This document shows, piece after piece, positions 51,454 to 64,000 of a stretch of DNA of 64,000 bases. This stretch comes from Allacma fusca. Taxonomy: Eukaryota; Arthropoda; Collembola; Symphypleona; Sminthuridae. Numbering within the stretch: the stretch's first letter is position 1; every line of letters starts with the position of its first letter. Both the position numbers and the translations under genes were made by a program. The stretch spans positions 36,008,250 through 36,072,249 of the forward strand of contig OX359249.1 in NCBI GenBank assembly GCA_947179485.1, written 5' to 3'. Under the pieces are notes generated by a model, which saw only the letters and a list, made by a program, of their open reading frames with translations, was not told where the DNA came from and ran no database searches.

Positions 51454-54400
51454 TACAGGTGCACACGCTGGTGTGATTCGCATTCTCACATGAGATTTTA
51501 CAATAAGGCTCTGATCCTATGCATGTACTTTTTTTTTCGTGAGTGACTATGCGCCTCTGTATCTTTTTGTGTTGTCTATAGCTCCCTGACTCTATATTTG
51601 AACTGAACCCTTGCGGCTGGGAGCAAGGTAACTGCAAATTATTTGCCACACATTACCGTCCTCCAATACAATTATAATCCTATTGAAAGTAATCTCAAGA
51701 ACGGTCCACTACACACCAGCCAAACATCCATTTGGGGTTTTGTCAATTGGCTTTATGGTAATAAGTTCGTATTGAAGGGATGCCCATACATTTTGATACT
51801 TTCCTTCCCCACACTTCCCATTTAGAGTTCTCCATACATCTACTCTCCGTCCCTTACAACTCTGCCTTCAGTTATCAATGTATTTCATGTCACTAATTTG
51901 TGTTATTGACGAACTGCTCGGAGTCTCTACGAGCAAACTCAAATAGAACGCGTTTTGCAATCCAATTTAAATGGATTACCTATAAACTTATACATTTGCT
52001 TTGCCCCTGCATATACTTTGGGATAGATGTAGGTTTATACGCTTGTAGTAGAGAAGCTCTGAACGAAATGGTCCATGACTACGTTCACTACTACTACTAC
52101 TACTACCCCGTGTGTAAGCAAATTTTGAAATAAATACTACCAGCCTACACTAAGACTAGCAAACAATGATTTTCAAAGGGGAGATATAGTTTCATGATAA
52201 GATTTGAAAAGAATTTACGACATTGACATCAAAGTGAAACACGACAAGAACGAAAGGCTTTTGAAGATGCGGCTGAAGGAATTCCCTATTGACAAGAGTC
52301 GTTTCATGAAACGTGATACCTTCTTAATTCTTCTCTGTAATTTATATCAGTAATAATTCATACACATTGATTCAAGGGTTGCCTTTGGCACTCTTATCAT
52401 CTACACTTACAAACACACTTTATATTATCCTAAACGGTTTAAAGTCTATCGTGAGGATTAGGATTTGAGCTTGAATGTGATATGGGAGTACAAAAGAGGA
52501 AAGCAGCAAACATATAGATTGCAATCAAGTAGGTTTTTAGCAATCATCCTTCCTCTGCATCAAGTAAAGACACCCACATTACGCCAAAATATTCTCCCTG
52601 ATCACGCATTTATCTCCTTTTCATTTGATACTGTAACTGGCTAAATCCCAACAACGAAATGACTAGTCACATCTAGTTTGAACGGCTAGAATATAAAGTT
52701 TTTAAGATTTAAAAACAGTGACCTATTCCAAGAGCATTCGCGTAAAAAGGAAAAAAAATGAAACTCCGGTGTATGCTCACTCAAAAATGGAATGTTTACT
52801 TAAAAAATAGTTTCTCCAATTGCTTGTAATATTTATATATCCATTTAGTTATTGCAGTATCAACCAAAACAGGGAAATAATTTAGCACACAATGCTGTCT
52901 GAAGGCTCATATAAAATATTCTTCGATCATTTAAAACCCATAGGTAAATAGTAAATACCTACATCAAAGGTATTGATTGGGATGCATATGGGTCAGGCTG
53001 TAAGGCAGTAGTTGTCCAATTGGTGCATAAATTAGTTTGAGGAAGCCTGTGAAATTAATTTTCTAGGTCAGGATGGCTCTCATCCACGTATGAGCTCTAG
53101 AATATTTCAGTTCCCCACTCACCATGTGTTCATAAGTAGACAAGGGATTAATTATTATTTTTCCTAGCATTGTGAGGCTTCAAAATTGTATAGAAACAAT
53201 GTAAGTAAATTGTTCCCGCTGTATATACCTGTATGTAAGTAGCTAGACGGCCTTTAGAAACGATATACTACTAACTGCCACTCCACACTTTCCATCGATA
53301 AGTCAACCTCAGAAGATACTGCCTGTATGTATCTCCCTGCTTTCATGTCACCTCACGGAAATCACAGTCGTCTCACGATAATTTTTTTTTCCTGAAAGGA
53401 AGCAATGGGCGCCAAAGTATTTAGCCCTGTAATTCCCTTGTCAACATATATTAATACATTTGGGGGGAGAATGTAAGTTGTGAGACGAAGTAATTTAAAA
53501 GCTTTAACTTTATATAAGCAAGTTTGACTACAATGTGCATGTAGGTCGCACAATTTCCCTATTGCAGGTTTTTTGTTTTTATTTGATCACTTTTGATTAA
53601 CCAATATTTGATAACTTAAGTTCTCTAATGGAAACAATATCAAAACTATATCTATCAGCTCAAATGAGTTTGCATCTGATTGTACGCAATGGGAAAAATT
53701 TATAAGAGTACGAGTATCGTTGTTTTTCAGCTTACATACATACGTGCCTATGATTTGATAAACCCTTTCAAATAAATACACTGACAAGTAGGAATGCACG
53801 AAATCCCTTAAATAATACAGAGATACATATGCTCACCATTAAAAGCAACTATTATGAGTGTATGTTTACCCTTCAAAGTCAAACGTTAAATTTTCGAAAC
53901 GTGTGTGTAACCAACTGCAAGTACACTATGTTGGTGCAATGATGGAAGTCTTGATTGTTTGATAATTACAGTCGATGCATGGATAAAGTGAAATGGCAGG
54001 CACGATTTGGAGTCTGATTTGCAATCGTGGGAAACCAATGTATACATCTTGGATCTTTACATGTTGCACTTTTGACTCAACTCTGCATTCTGACCTGACC
54101 GACAATCATCCTCAATGACAATGAAGGTAACAATGAATTCCTTCAAGATCTCTCTTTAGCTCTGGTCACATTGCAAATACATAATTGTCATTAGTTACTT
54201 CGTGGAGAGTAGTGCACAAACTTGGAGCATCAAAATTGAGTAGTTACTTATAAACATCACCCAAATATCACTTCCAATATAATTCTTCAACTCTGCCGAT
54301 ATCCAATAAATCTATACTGTACGTTCGCATTGAACGATTCAGGACTACTGCTATAGTCCCTGTAAGAGTAGGTTCTATAAGCATGGGGATTAGTTATCTT

Positions 54401-54911
54401 ACATATGTAGAATGTAGATACATATGTATGGGTGCCCAAGAGACTGCAGTTAGTTCATAATGTACCATTTTAATCAAAACAGAATATCTCATTTATTTAT
54501 ACGACTGCTCAACTCAGCCCTAGGAAGGTTCAAGTACAGAATGTGACTAGGCTTTGACTGTAGCTAAATGTTTATGAAGTGTCAAGTTTTCCAACTGACA
54601 TCTTGCTTACAATACCTTTTGGGAAAGGTGCTAAATAGGAGGATATCTTTGTATGATATATTTTGTGAAGAAACTATTTCCACGTGCAGTAATAATGATG
54701 TCCTAAGGTTACCACGTGGATTGGCATAAACACCTTTGAGCCATCCCTTGAAATCCGAGGATTTCACAATGCATTGATTCATTAATATTATAACTATTTA
54801 TTACACTATCTATTGTTATCCTAATGATCCATTATTATCCTCTCTAGCTATTACATGCCATTACATGACTGTTTTGTTCCCCTCTGAGTTTGTCACTGTA
54901 TAATTACGTAC

Positions 54912-57900
54912 CTACACTTCAGCCCGGCGCGCCTCCAAAGAGAATTTACCAATAAACAGCCCATCTGAAGGTACTTTGACTTGGGGATTATCATTCAAAA
55001 AGAAAACCTCAAATACTAAATCCACAGCGTGGCTACGACTATTCCCAGAATTGAGTGAGAATCTTTAAAATTTAAATGCAAATTAGTTCGTTTCTAAACG
55101 ATTTATAAAAATGTATTGGTTCTCACAATGTTCATTGCTCAATACATAGTTCATTCATATACACAATGTTTCCCGTAGGAATTCATAAGAAAGTGGACTC
55201 AATGTCATCGGTAAATTCCAACTGGCGTTGGGATGGATGAGTAATGACTAAAAGGCTGAATATTAATAAGAAATTTGAGTAAAGTAATGCCGATCAGAGC
55301 AATAATTGTCTTTACAATATCCAATGCAGCTATTAAATGTTGCCTCAGCTCAATGCGTGCGTGCGTCTCTGAGCTACAGAAATTAAGTATATGTACGTGT
55401 GCAATCCCAAATTTTGAGGTTTCACTCATCAGGAAAATTTAACTTCAAGATGTTATTGTTAATTAATTTTTCCGAAAGCCTGTGTTCAAAATGAACAGGA
55501 TTAGCCAATGACTCAACAGTGGGAGAGAGAGAGAGAGAGAGATTGAGAATTAGTAAGAACATATTTGGGGAAAGCCCCCATTGTCGCTATATCTCTAAAG
55601 CTCACTAGTAATGGCGGAGGGAAATTAAGTTCCCCGACTATTATTTCATACAAAAAATAAATTACGCATAAATTACAGTTTTTGTCTCTCATTATGTAGT
55701 ACTTTAAACATTTGAGGGTAAAGCTCTATAACTATTTATACTGTAATTACTAATGTCTGCCCTGTTGTGGTATAATATGTAATGAGGAGGAAGAAAAAGG
55801 AAAAACAAAAAGGCAGACACGCTCTGCGTGCGCTCCTATAAACTAAAGTAAGGTAAGAAATTAAAGTTTTATTGCCTATTATCAACTAATTTCACCAAAT
55901 AATCCGATGTATGTCTATACGTGTGCACGGCACACGCATCTCCCTCAGTCCACTGTAATGTTTCTAGTAATAACACTACTTAACACTCTATAGGCAGTTT
56001 ACCTTGTCATTTGTAATAATTTCTTTTCCAAATTCCTGCGGTGACCAAATAATACAGAGTAATTATTTTGAGAAGGTGGAGGTAGGTGGTGGAAAGAGGA
56101 ATGGATAGTCACCAGTACTTATATATATTCTGTACAAGATGAAATCAAGTAGTAGTCATATACAATATGAACATGCGATAAACCTGATGACACAATCGCT
56201 CCTCAGCCAAACCATAATCAAAGGAAATTAAAATTAATCAACACTTGCAGCGCGACAATTGTCCTGAGGCGACTATCCCGCTCGAGTATATATCAGCCCC
56301 TTCCAAAGGAACCTCTGACGTGTATTTACATCCACACAACATTCAACATCTTACAAGTCACATAGAGCACGCTCAATTTTTTTAACCGTTGTTTGCAAAT
56401 GAATGTCCGGCTATTAAGTGTGCTACCATATACTTAAACTATTGCTTTTGTCATGTAAAACAGCTAATACTTGTGCAAAGTCAAACTAATACTTTGACTA
56501 CAGAGCTCCGTTCATATGTTGTAAGATCCCGTTTACTCCTTCATTCATAATAATGTCGTGCTGTAGTAATCATAAAATTTCATTTCATGCTGATGGTCCA
56601 TTTGGTATGGTGCACCGCTTGCAAAAATAGGAACGAACACTCATCACCATAACGTTTAATTGTCTCAAGTATGTTCCTAAGGTTTGGAGATGTGCCGCGA
56701 TAAACGCTTACTTTGCTGTGACATGAATGCACATAAACACAAGTTTTTAGAGTAGGTAATCAAAACTAGGGGATCATGTTTGGGTTATCGTGTACAAACA
56801 ATAATGCACGGTGTTAAAATATTTCAATCTCTCTCTCTCTCTCTCTCTCTTTCTAGCTCCTTCTCAAAATCAGTATTATTTTAATGTTCACGCATATAAG
56901 AGTGAGAATTGAGAATGGTTAAGGAACGTCTGAAATGAATGACTGAGTGAGTAGCACTTCAAGTATAGTCTAACGTCCCCATATGAATTGTTCATTGGAA
57001 TCAGTATCACTACACAAAAGCCATCAAGCTCCGTAAAGAAAGGCTACGTCAACCTCGTAACAGAATATACTGAAAGTAAGATGCATATGTACGTGTACAT
57101 GCTTGACGCCTATTTCCCTTTTTGATAGTTTTTTTTTGCAAGAAGTAAAGGGGCCTCAAAGGTTGAGCGTTGAACTAAAAAGTAGCATGTGAAGAAAAAG
57201 GATATAAAGAAGACGGAAGACACAAAAGACATGTCAACTGTGTTTAAGGTGCTGGACAGGACCTGAACAACAAACACGTACGAGATGTGTGTATTACATT
57301 ATTATGCTTTCAAGTTGTGGTAGGGGAGAGAATAGAGCATAGCTAAGAAGGTGTGGAAAACGAAGGGAAGAAGAGAGTTGATTAATTTCTGTCAAATTCC
57401 TTAATGAATACAAACTTTTATGTTCATTTCTTTTGTGCCCACGCACATATGAGAGGTACATAGGGCCATTCAAGCAGTCATTGATACAGGGCTGCATCGA
57501 ATACTGTAGCAATTCAAAAGTGGTTTGAGGAAATGGCGGTTGTAGACTGAAGGATAAAAATGTAAAGATTGCGGATATGGGAAAGTGAAGATGACAAGTT
57601 ATAAACACTCGTATTTTCTTAAGAATCATCCCATATACCTTCAAATGCAGCTCTGGGCGATTGTTTGCCTTAAATGTGTACGTAACATTATCATACACTT
57701 CCTCCTCCCAATTAGCTACATGTTCTGTGCCTCGGAATTCCACCAACCAATTCCTACACCTGCACAATCATGTAATGATTCTTTCAGTCATCAAATTATT
57801 ACGCCTTACCCATCTTCCACATATAAAACAAGAGAGCGCATCCTCCCAACTGCGCATCTCAGCTTGGACAAGTGCTCACGAAAATACGGAAAGTACATTT

Positions 57901-60900
57901 TGGGGGATGTAAATAGGTAATTAGATATATCTAGGCTCAAGCAAAAACTGACCTCACTAACGACAACTAGCAAGTCCGTGTGTGTTTTTTTTCTCGTTCA
58001 ACACACTGACTCTCTGACTGACTTCTCTCTATGAAACCCAATGACTTTGGGAAAAGAAAACAAAAGCTGGCTGAATTGAGAGGAAAGTGTGAGAAACAAA
58101 TATCAACTTTTAATCAAATCCTATGATTGTAAGTCATGAAAGAGCGTTTTTCTTGAATGTATCAGAGAAAAATGTAGAAAGGGGAACTGCCAATGTAAGT
58201 GTACACTTAGGTGAAGGAGAGTCAGAAGAAGAGCCCAAACAACATCTTTGTTATTGCAGGAGAGTAAAAGAGCATTTTTTGTGTGTCTGATTGCAATTTA
58301 AAACCAAAAATAATAATGTACGGAAGGTGAATGTACATACTAACAATAAGTACGATTTGTGTAGGCACTCCACAGACACACAAAGCAATCAGAACAAATA
58401 TCGGCTGATGTGCCTAATACCTTTCATAACGAAAGTTTCGTTCTTGTTAGCTCCAGAGTGGATGCAGGTTTCAGTAGGTATATAATTATGTATGTACAGT
58501 ACCAGGTCTTGGGAAGCCCTGTCAGACCTAGTGGAAGAAAAATTTGTAAACTCACTCACTGCATGGCATATGTACCTTCTAAGGGTCAAAACCTCATCGC
58601 CTTTTGGCCTCCGTATTTGCTTTTACTCTTCCACGCCACCTCATCATTTCTCAAAGACACACGTTCCTATTCCTTCTGTTATTACCCATAACTATTCCTC
58701 CCTAGGGCCACAAAGTTGGATTGGAAAATGAAACAATGCAATTTTTTCCTTTAATTTTTTAACGTGTTTATGAATCCACGCCTCAACAAGTAGATTAATG
58801 ATACGAGAGGACGTGTCCATTACAACAAACCGTCACAAGCTCAGAGTCATTACAGGGCTCAGGATCTGATGGTCCCGTCGCCCACATGTGTACATATCTG
58901 CTCATCATATCATTTTATTTTCAGTTTCACTCAATTTGCCAATTTGTTGCACACAACAAGTCTCTGCACTGACCGAGATCTTACGACACAGTCTCATTTA
59001 CACCCTTCTTCTGCAATTACTATTTTACGAGATTTTTACGAATTTTTTCAACAGATTGCAATTTTAGCTGCTCCACAGTGAGTGCTCATATGTTCACGAG
59101 GCTCAAGGAGAGATTCGATTAGGGTCTTATTATAATCACTCACGGATTATCAAAAGGAATCCAGGGGTGTCTTTTATAGTGCTACTTTGGTCTCAGCTCC
59201 GTACAGCATGCAACGCAGCAAGTCAAATTACATCATGAGTCTCCTTTTCAATCATTAAATAATTATGCTTCGATTTTCAGATCAGTAGCAGTGATAGGGG
59301 CAAACAATAGTTTACTCTGCATGTGAGCAATGAGATTGGTTTAACAGGCAGCCAAAGTGAGCCGTGTAGCTCCAACATTTTTGAGCAATAAAACGCAAAT
59401 TTAAAGGGAGCTCCAATCTAAAAATCTATATTTATTTACCAGTCGCTATCCTGGCGGGCCTGACATACTTCGTTTAATTATAATCTTTGGGGGAATGTGC
59501 ATACTGGATTTGTAAATTCCTCAAAATGATACAAACAACTAGAGAATTGCTAGTTCCTTTGAAGTGCCTTGAATTGTTACGTAGCTTGCTCAAGACTGAC
59601 AAGCTAACTGCCAATATTAAGTGACACTGTGTACAAAAAAAAAGTCTGTCATGGGAGTGTTTACAATTATCCATATGTACGCGTCTGACTGTGAGACACT
59701 CGAAAGCAATTATGATTCCCCAATTGACAAGTAAATTTCCTGGAGTTGAGATTCTGAAATTCTTAACGAACCATGAACAACGTTATAACTTGAGCGGAGG
59801 GATTCTTGACACATAATAAAGCCATTTTAATTTAACACAAGTCATTGCAAAACTAAGTACATTCTGCGGCCTGCACCATTTGTATTTTACGCTCGAACTG
59901 CGTAAAGAGTGTAGCTGCCTAGGAATATGTATGTATACGTATCTATCTATGTATAATATTTCTTGCTGAGCCACTATAGTATGTATGTATAATTATATAT
60001 ATTCGTAAAACTTGAGCCGCTGATAGTGAGCTTTCAGGAGGGCTTAACGCCAACCAGTCTTTCTTACTAGGTACATCTTTGGATGACAGGTGACAAGAAC
60101 ACAAGCTACCCTAGAAAATAGTGCTAAAAGATGTAATCTACGTCTCCCATAAAAAATACACTCTTAGCTACATACAGCGACCGGCCTTACGCAGAATGAG
60201 TAGATACTTGTGGATCTCTGGTAATGTCATGATATCTGCAGTTCTTGTCATCAGCAAAGACAGAAAACGAGACGTAGCTCATATAATCAGTCAGAATCAG
60301 ATGCATTAAATTGTAATGGAGTGCAGATTGCATAATACATGCTTAATGAATTTGAGGCAAACGATTAGATTGTAAATTAATGAAAGATGGAGGGAGAGAG
60401 AGAGAGAGAGAGAGAGGGGGGACTCGGAATTTTTATTCCATTACTGTTCTATTTTCATCTTTAAACTTGCCAATATTCTACAGCCCAAAGGAATTTTTGA
60501 TTAACTTATCGCCCCCACAGCTTCAAATAACACCCTGTAGAAAGTAACGGCTCCGTGAGGTAAGTTCTTGTAAAATTGTAAAATCTACATGCTGATGCTC
60601 ATATATCATTGGACGTATACACTTATGTACATACATATTTTACCTATTACACTATATTACCTAGTGCATCTTAAGTCATGTTCATTTGAATGGGAAACCT
60701 ATATACAAAAAAAGGGGTATCCTGTGCAAGACACGTCTGCAAGTTTTAATTTCACGAATAAATTACTACTTCTGCTTGCCCTATCAGTATCTGAAGCACA
60801 TGAGTTCAATGGAAATTAAGTATATCTGTTAGGGAATTAGCATGTAATGCTCCATGGAATAATTTTCAGTTGCAGAGAGCAGCAGAGTGGACTCAGCTTT

Positions 60901-63900
60901 GAGTGTTGTAGGAGAAATAAGTGGCAATCGACGATTAAATTGGCAGGTAAAATAACATTACACTGCCTGTCGACCTGGCACTCGTGAGCACGTTCAGTCT
61001 TTTTGTTTCTCAAATGCCAATGTAAATTAAGGACACTGACAATACACTTGGCATGTAATGACCAAGCGGTCAGTCTCAATTCCCCTAATACATAGATACT
61101 ATCTCTTACTTATCTAATGTTTTTATTTTCTAAACTAATTACAGTCCCTTCCGCCAGAACATTTTATTAAAAGCCTAGCATTACCCACCGTCGGCTGAGG
61201 CACAAATTTATCGTCATTGGCAATATAAATGACTTGGGTGACGCCAAGCCGCATGTAGTACATACATACATCTATGAGCATTGAGGTAATATAGCACCTT
61301 TTATGACATGTGAACAAAGTGAGACCTTGTTTTCTTGTAAGAAAACTCTAATGAATCATAATGGCAAATCGATTAAATAAGTAAACAATAAGGACGCTTT
61401 GAACCGCAAGTCAACTTATCAATCTTAATTAAAATCAAACTTTACAGAATTGGATCACTTGATTATAACACCAGCAGGTATGCAAAAAAGTAGAGTTGCT
61501 GCTAAAAAAAAATCAAGAACTGAGCTAAATACTATACTCTCTCAGAATATCAACCCATTGCTCTAAGGTAATTGTAGGGGCAGAGAAGGGAAAAAGATCC
61601 TCTCAACTACTCCGTATCTTGTGGAAAGGCAGACTCTGTGAATATGCAAAAAGCTACAGTGGAGGAACACACATCCATAGCATCGGTCCCGTCAATCAAT
61701 ACTACATTATTTACATATTTTCCAAGGCAAGCAGATGTTGTAATCAAGTTTTCCGCAAAAATATATTACAATTCAGGACCCCTGTCTTAATAGTTAGTTT
61801 CAGATACTGAAGTGACATTCACATAGAGATACCCCTTGCACACATACCGCAGTTGTACCATGAAATAAAATTTCCAATCTTGTGAAAACTACAGCTTTGG
61901 TGCTCGAACAAACTGGCACGTAAAAAAAATAGAGACCCAATGCAACATAGTAAGCTCAACCATGGGTTCCTTCCTACCAGGAGCTACATCCATATATACC
62001 TAAATACTATATAGCTATGTAGTAGCAAACAAGCAAACACATGAAATGACGATGATATGCTCAAGCTGTCAATCTGGCAATGCAAGTTACAACCAACATA
62101 AAGATTAGAGATAAAGGAGCCAATTAATACTTTTTGCAAAAGATATTGAACAAGAAAACTCTTTTGAAATATGATTATCGCATTTTCCTCACCAAAGGCT
62201 GTAGATTGTGACGCTGCGGAGAAGTGGAGAATGCCTACTTTTACGCCGCTATTCATGATTGCATCACCAAGGGAACCATGAGTTTTAGGCCATGTGCATA
62301 AATAATGGATAGCCTTACCTAAGGTAGGATTTACCTGCAAATCTAGTCACAGTAATGACTCAGAGAATCAATAAATCCCTTGTTGTAAACAAAGAAAAAC
62401 AATATTAGCACTACACTCACAGTAGGTATTTTATGTGTAAAAGGCATTCGGTCCAAAGCGTCCTTCGTTCATCTCGCTAAGACGTGCACTCTCAAAAGTG
62501 CAAATAATACAATCCGGCCCGAGGCAAATTAGCCAATAATGACTTTTCAAGCAAGGAAATTTAATTTCTTTATGTACTTGTAAACAATGATCAATGCTAC
62601 TCGGAAAATCAACAGCTAATGGCTAATTATCAACCCAAGTCCTCAATTGATTTCAGCTTGTGCGCATTCTTCATTACTTATCATTTTCTATTTTGTGTAT
62701 CTATCAGCTTGATTTACTCCCGAGTCTGCTCTTGTGGAATTTAAATGGTTCTCATGTAACGAATCCACCTTGGGTGTGCAGAACAGGACTGGAATTATTA
62801 TCAATAGTCAGAGGCAAGAATTAAAATCAAAGCAATGAGTCAACAGGAGTTAATTCATTAAGCCAAATGAACGGTGGGAAGTCGGCATGTAAAAGGAAGG
62901 AGAGACTCGGAGTGTGCAGACAGATCAAAATGTAAATGTGTGCATAGCATGGGTACTCAGGCCTGCTCATCGACCAGCAACATGATCCTTTGTTAGACAT
63001 TATTTCATTATATTTTATTATTATTGGTTCTTCAGGCTCTCGCATTACCCACTGATGTAGTCAGACACGTCACTCTCACAGACTCTACTGCCAAGTTACG
63101 CCTCTGCAACTCAATGAACCTCGCGAGAACTTTGCAATTAATCTCGACTTTGCAGGTCAAAATGCAACGTATCTACATACTTCCCTGCGGGTTCAGATTC
63201 TTCCCTACTGATACAGGCACATATACGCATATAGGTATAGATACTAAATACCTACAACTCTATTGTCAACCCATTCGAACTTGTTAGCCATCAACAGAGA
63301 GCTGGGTAAGCTGCTAATAGGGAAGAGAGTCAGTAATTAGTCCTGTGATTAGAAATCTGCCTTACCTATGTAAACCTGGTGAGGTACCAGTTGTGACCCC
63401 TGGCATACACACAGGATGGTATTGCAGTCATGGGTTAAAAATTCAAATGCAGAACTTTTCCACTGCAACTGTGAGAGACAGTTGAACACCGCACCGGAGT
63501 AGCTCACTTCAGTGTCCATTTCAACTTTTAAAAAACTCTTTGGGTCCATTACCAGATTAGGTTTTGCTATAATGTTATAATGCTGACTCTTCTGCAGCCC
63601 AAGTTTGAGTTTGAGAGAAGGATTTAATTTAATTTTGATGTAGCCGTGCCCTTGCTTGCTCGCATATGTACATACATACATACAAATGCACATAGACTGT
63701 GACTCCGCATCAGGCACCACTGATGCCGTGAGGGAAGTTAAAAGAACAACTTGGAGGCATTCCTTATTAAAACCAGTGCTATACACATTCCCCGCCGTAG
63801 TTTTGTGCATAAATGGAAATAAACAAATGCTGTAGGCAGTAAGTATAGAACGGAGTTTAAAATAATCGGCACCGAGAGGATTTAAATTAGACAGGAAAAA

Positions 63901-63963
63901 AAAACAACTTTCAGAAATTGGTTTGTAACATCCGTCCAGAGTGGGATTAGCGAAGGGCATAAA
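54912..63963 (-). CDS. Candidate second spliced gene, unrecognised product, open at right edge
   Basis: Several open segments with acceptable splice signals line up on the minus strand: 63366-63963, 63049-63147, 62193-62318, 61185-61271, 60191-60277, 57639-57759 and a last segment 54912-55062 ending in TAG with an AATAAA about 110 nt beyond (54797-54802). The four right-most can be joined in phase 1, and 60191-60277 joins 57639-57759 in phase 2. Example peptides are NWLVEFRGTEHVANWEEEVY and NPQVKVPSDGLFIGKFSLEA. The connections between 61185 and 60277 and between 57639 and 55062 are unresolved. I recognise no family. Short open frames with splice-like ends are easy to find in AT-rich DNA, and I chose among several acceptors, so this is a hypothesis only. 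Confidence 0.2.
55522..55542. repeat. (GA)n microsatellite
   Basis: A short GA run in the region of the candidate second gene. Confidence 0.9.
56828..56851. repeat. (TC)n microsatellite
   Basis: A perfect TC run of about 12 units. Confidence 0.95.
60391..60416. repeat. (GA)n microsatellite
   Basis: A GA run ending in a short G tract. Confidence 0.95.
63366..63963 (-). CDS. Long open frame at window edge, possible internal exon
   Basis: The frame is open for about 216 codons from the window end down to 63349, with a strong donor at its end (ACATAG|gtaagg) and a possible acceptor (tctcctttcag) at 63964-63965. The last third, ending QGSQLVPHQVYI, looks most gene-like. The middle contains a TATG-type repeat (CMYVCTY), which is more typical of intron. 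It is the second longest frame in the window after the IRSp53 terminal exon. No domain is recognised, and the 5' border is uncertain. Confidence 0.25.
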
Positions 63964-64000
63964 CTGAAAGGAGAGCCGGAGCTCAAGTGGGAGAAAAAGC

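Larger units (their letters stand above)
46599..54796. other. Upstream of recognised IRSp53 exons; first exon and promoter presumably here or beyond
   Basis: I searched the minus strand for a phase-0 exon ending like the family LVDGIYK or LTENVYK start and found none. Short ATG frames closed by plausible phase-0 donors exist at 48.4-48.5, 50967-51047 and near 53.1 kb, but none resembles the family. Repeats: (GA)n at 47030-47058 and 48682-48741, (CA)n at 51432-51453, (CTA)n at about 52090-52108. Confidence 0.4.

Noticed and set aside
51206-51649. 147-codon minus-strand frame containing a poly-Cys/Val run
   Set aside because: The frame passes through a (GT)n microsatellite (VCVCVC) and has no family match, so it is probably random.
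48430-53170. Three short ATG frames with phase-0 donors considered as the IRSp53 first exon (about 48.4-48.5 kb, 50967-51047, 53.1 kb)
   Set aside because: None resembles the family N-terminus, and such frames are frequent by chance in this AT-rich sequence.
62193-62345. LQVNPTLGKA ... GSLGDAIMNSG resembling the N-BAR region of endophilin
   Set aside because: The similarity is confined to a few residues with several gaps, and no neighbouring endophilin-like sequence was found.

Overview
This AT-rich eukaryotic window is dominated by one spliced gene on the minus strand. Its exons give an I-BAR (IMD) domain followed by an SH3 domain, which identifies it as the IRSp53/BAIAP2 family of actin and membrane-curvature scaffold proteins. 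The I-BAR residues read like an arthropod member of the family. The kilobase introns, many (AG)n, (AC)n and (TATG)n-type tracts and low gene density suggest a medium to large arthropod genome, possibly a crustacean such as a copepod. The species is an inference; nothing in the window names it.

Layout. Positions 1-7.0 kb are mostly non-coding, with one acidic open frame on the plus strand (2537-3004, possibly an exon) and a striking 21-bp inverted-repeat hairpin (5662-5769). The IRSp53 gene runs right to left. I-BAR exons lie at 46523-46598, 41769-41861, 32565-32626, 32323-32394, 24991-25128, 20779-20844 and 16859-17050. The linker and first half of the SH3 are at about 14889-15283. The second half of the SH3 and a Ser/Pro-rich region are at 13991-14705. 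A very large last coding exon, mostly low complexity, is at 7919-10148. The 3' UTR probably ends near an AATAAA (minus strand) at 7032-7037. Splice phases agree at every junction except the entry to the SH3 exon, where two acceptors compete. The start codon exon was not found in the sequence upstream of 46.6 kb.

From 46.6 to 54.8 kb I see no convincing gene. From 54.9 to 64 kb the minus strand holds an unusually long open frame touching the right edge and several short open segments bounded by acceptable splice sites. They may belong to a second gene, but this is weak. The introns contain microsatellites, a sequence resembling the donor side of an I-BAR exon (38.6 kb), and two patches of open frames at 27-29 kb. 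No tRNA, rRNA, CRISPR array or clear transposon was recognised.

Function. The protein would bind and bend PI(4,5)P2-rich plasma membrane through the I-BAR dimer, bind Rac/Cdc42 effectors and actin regulators through SH3 and proline-rich stretches, and so shape filopodia and lamellipodia. The long acidic and Ser-rich tail is not found in the vertebrate proteins, which are about 520-550 residues in total.
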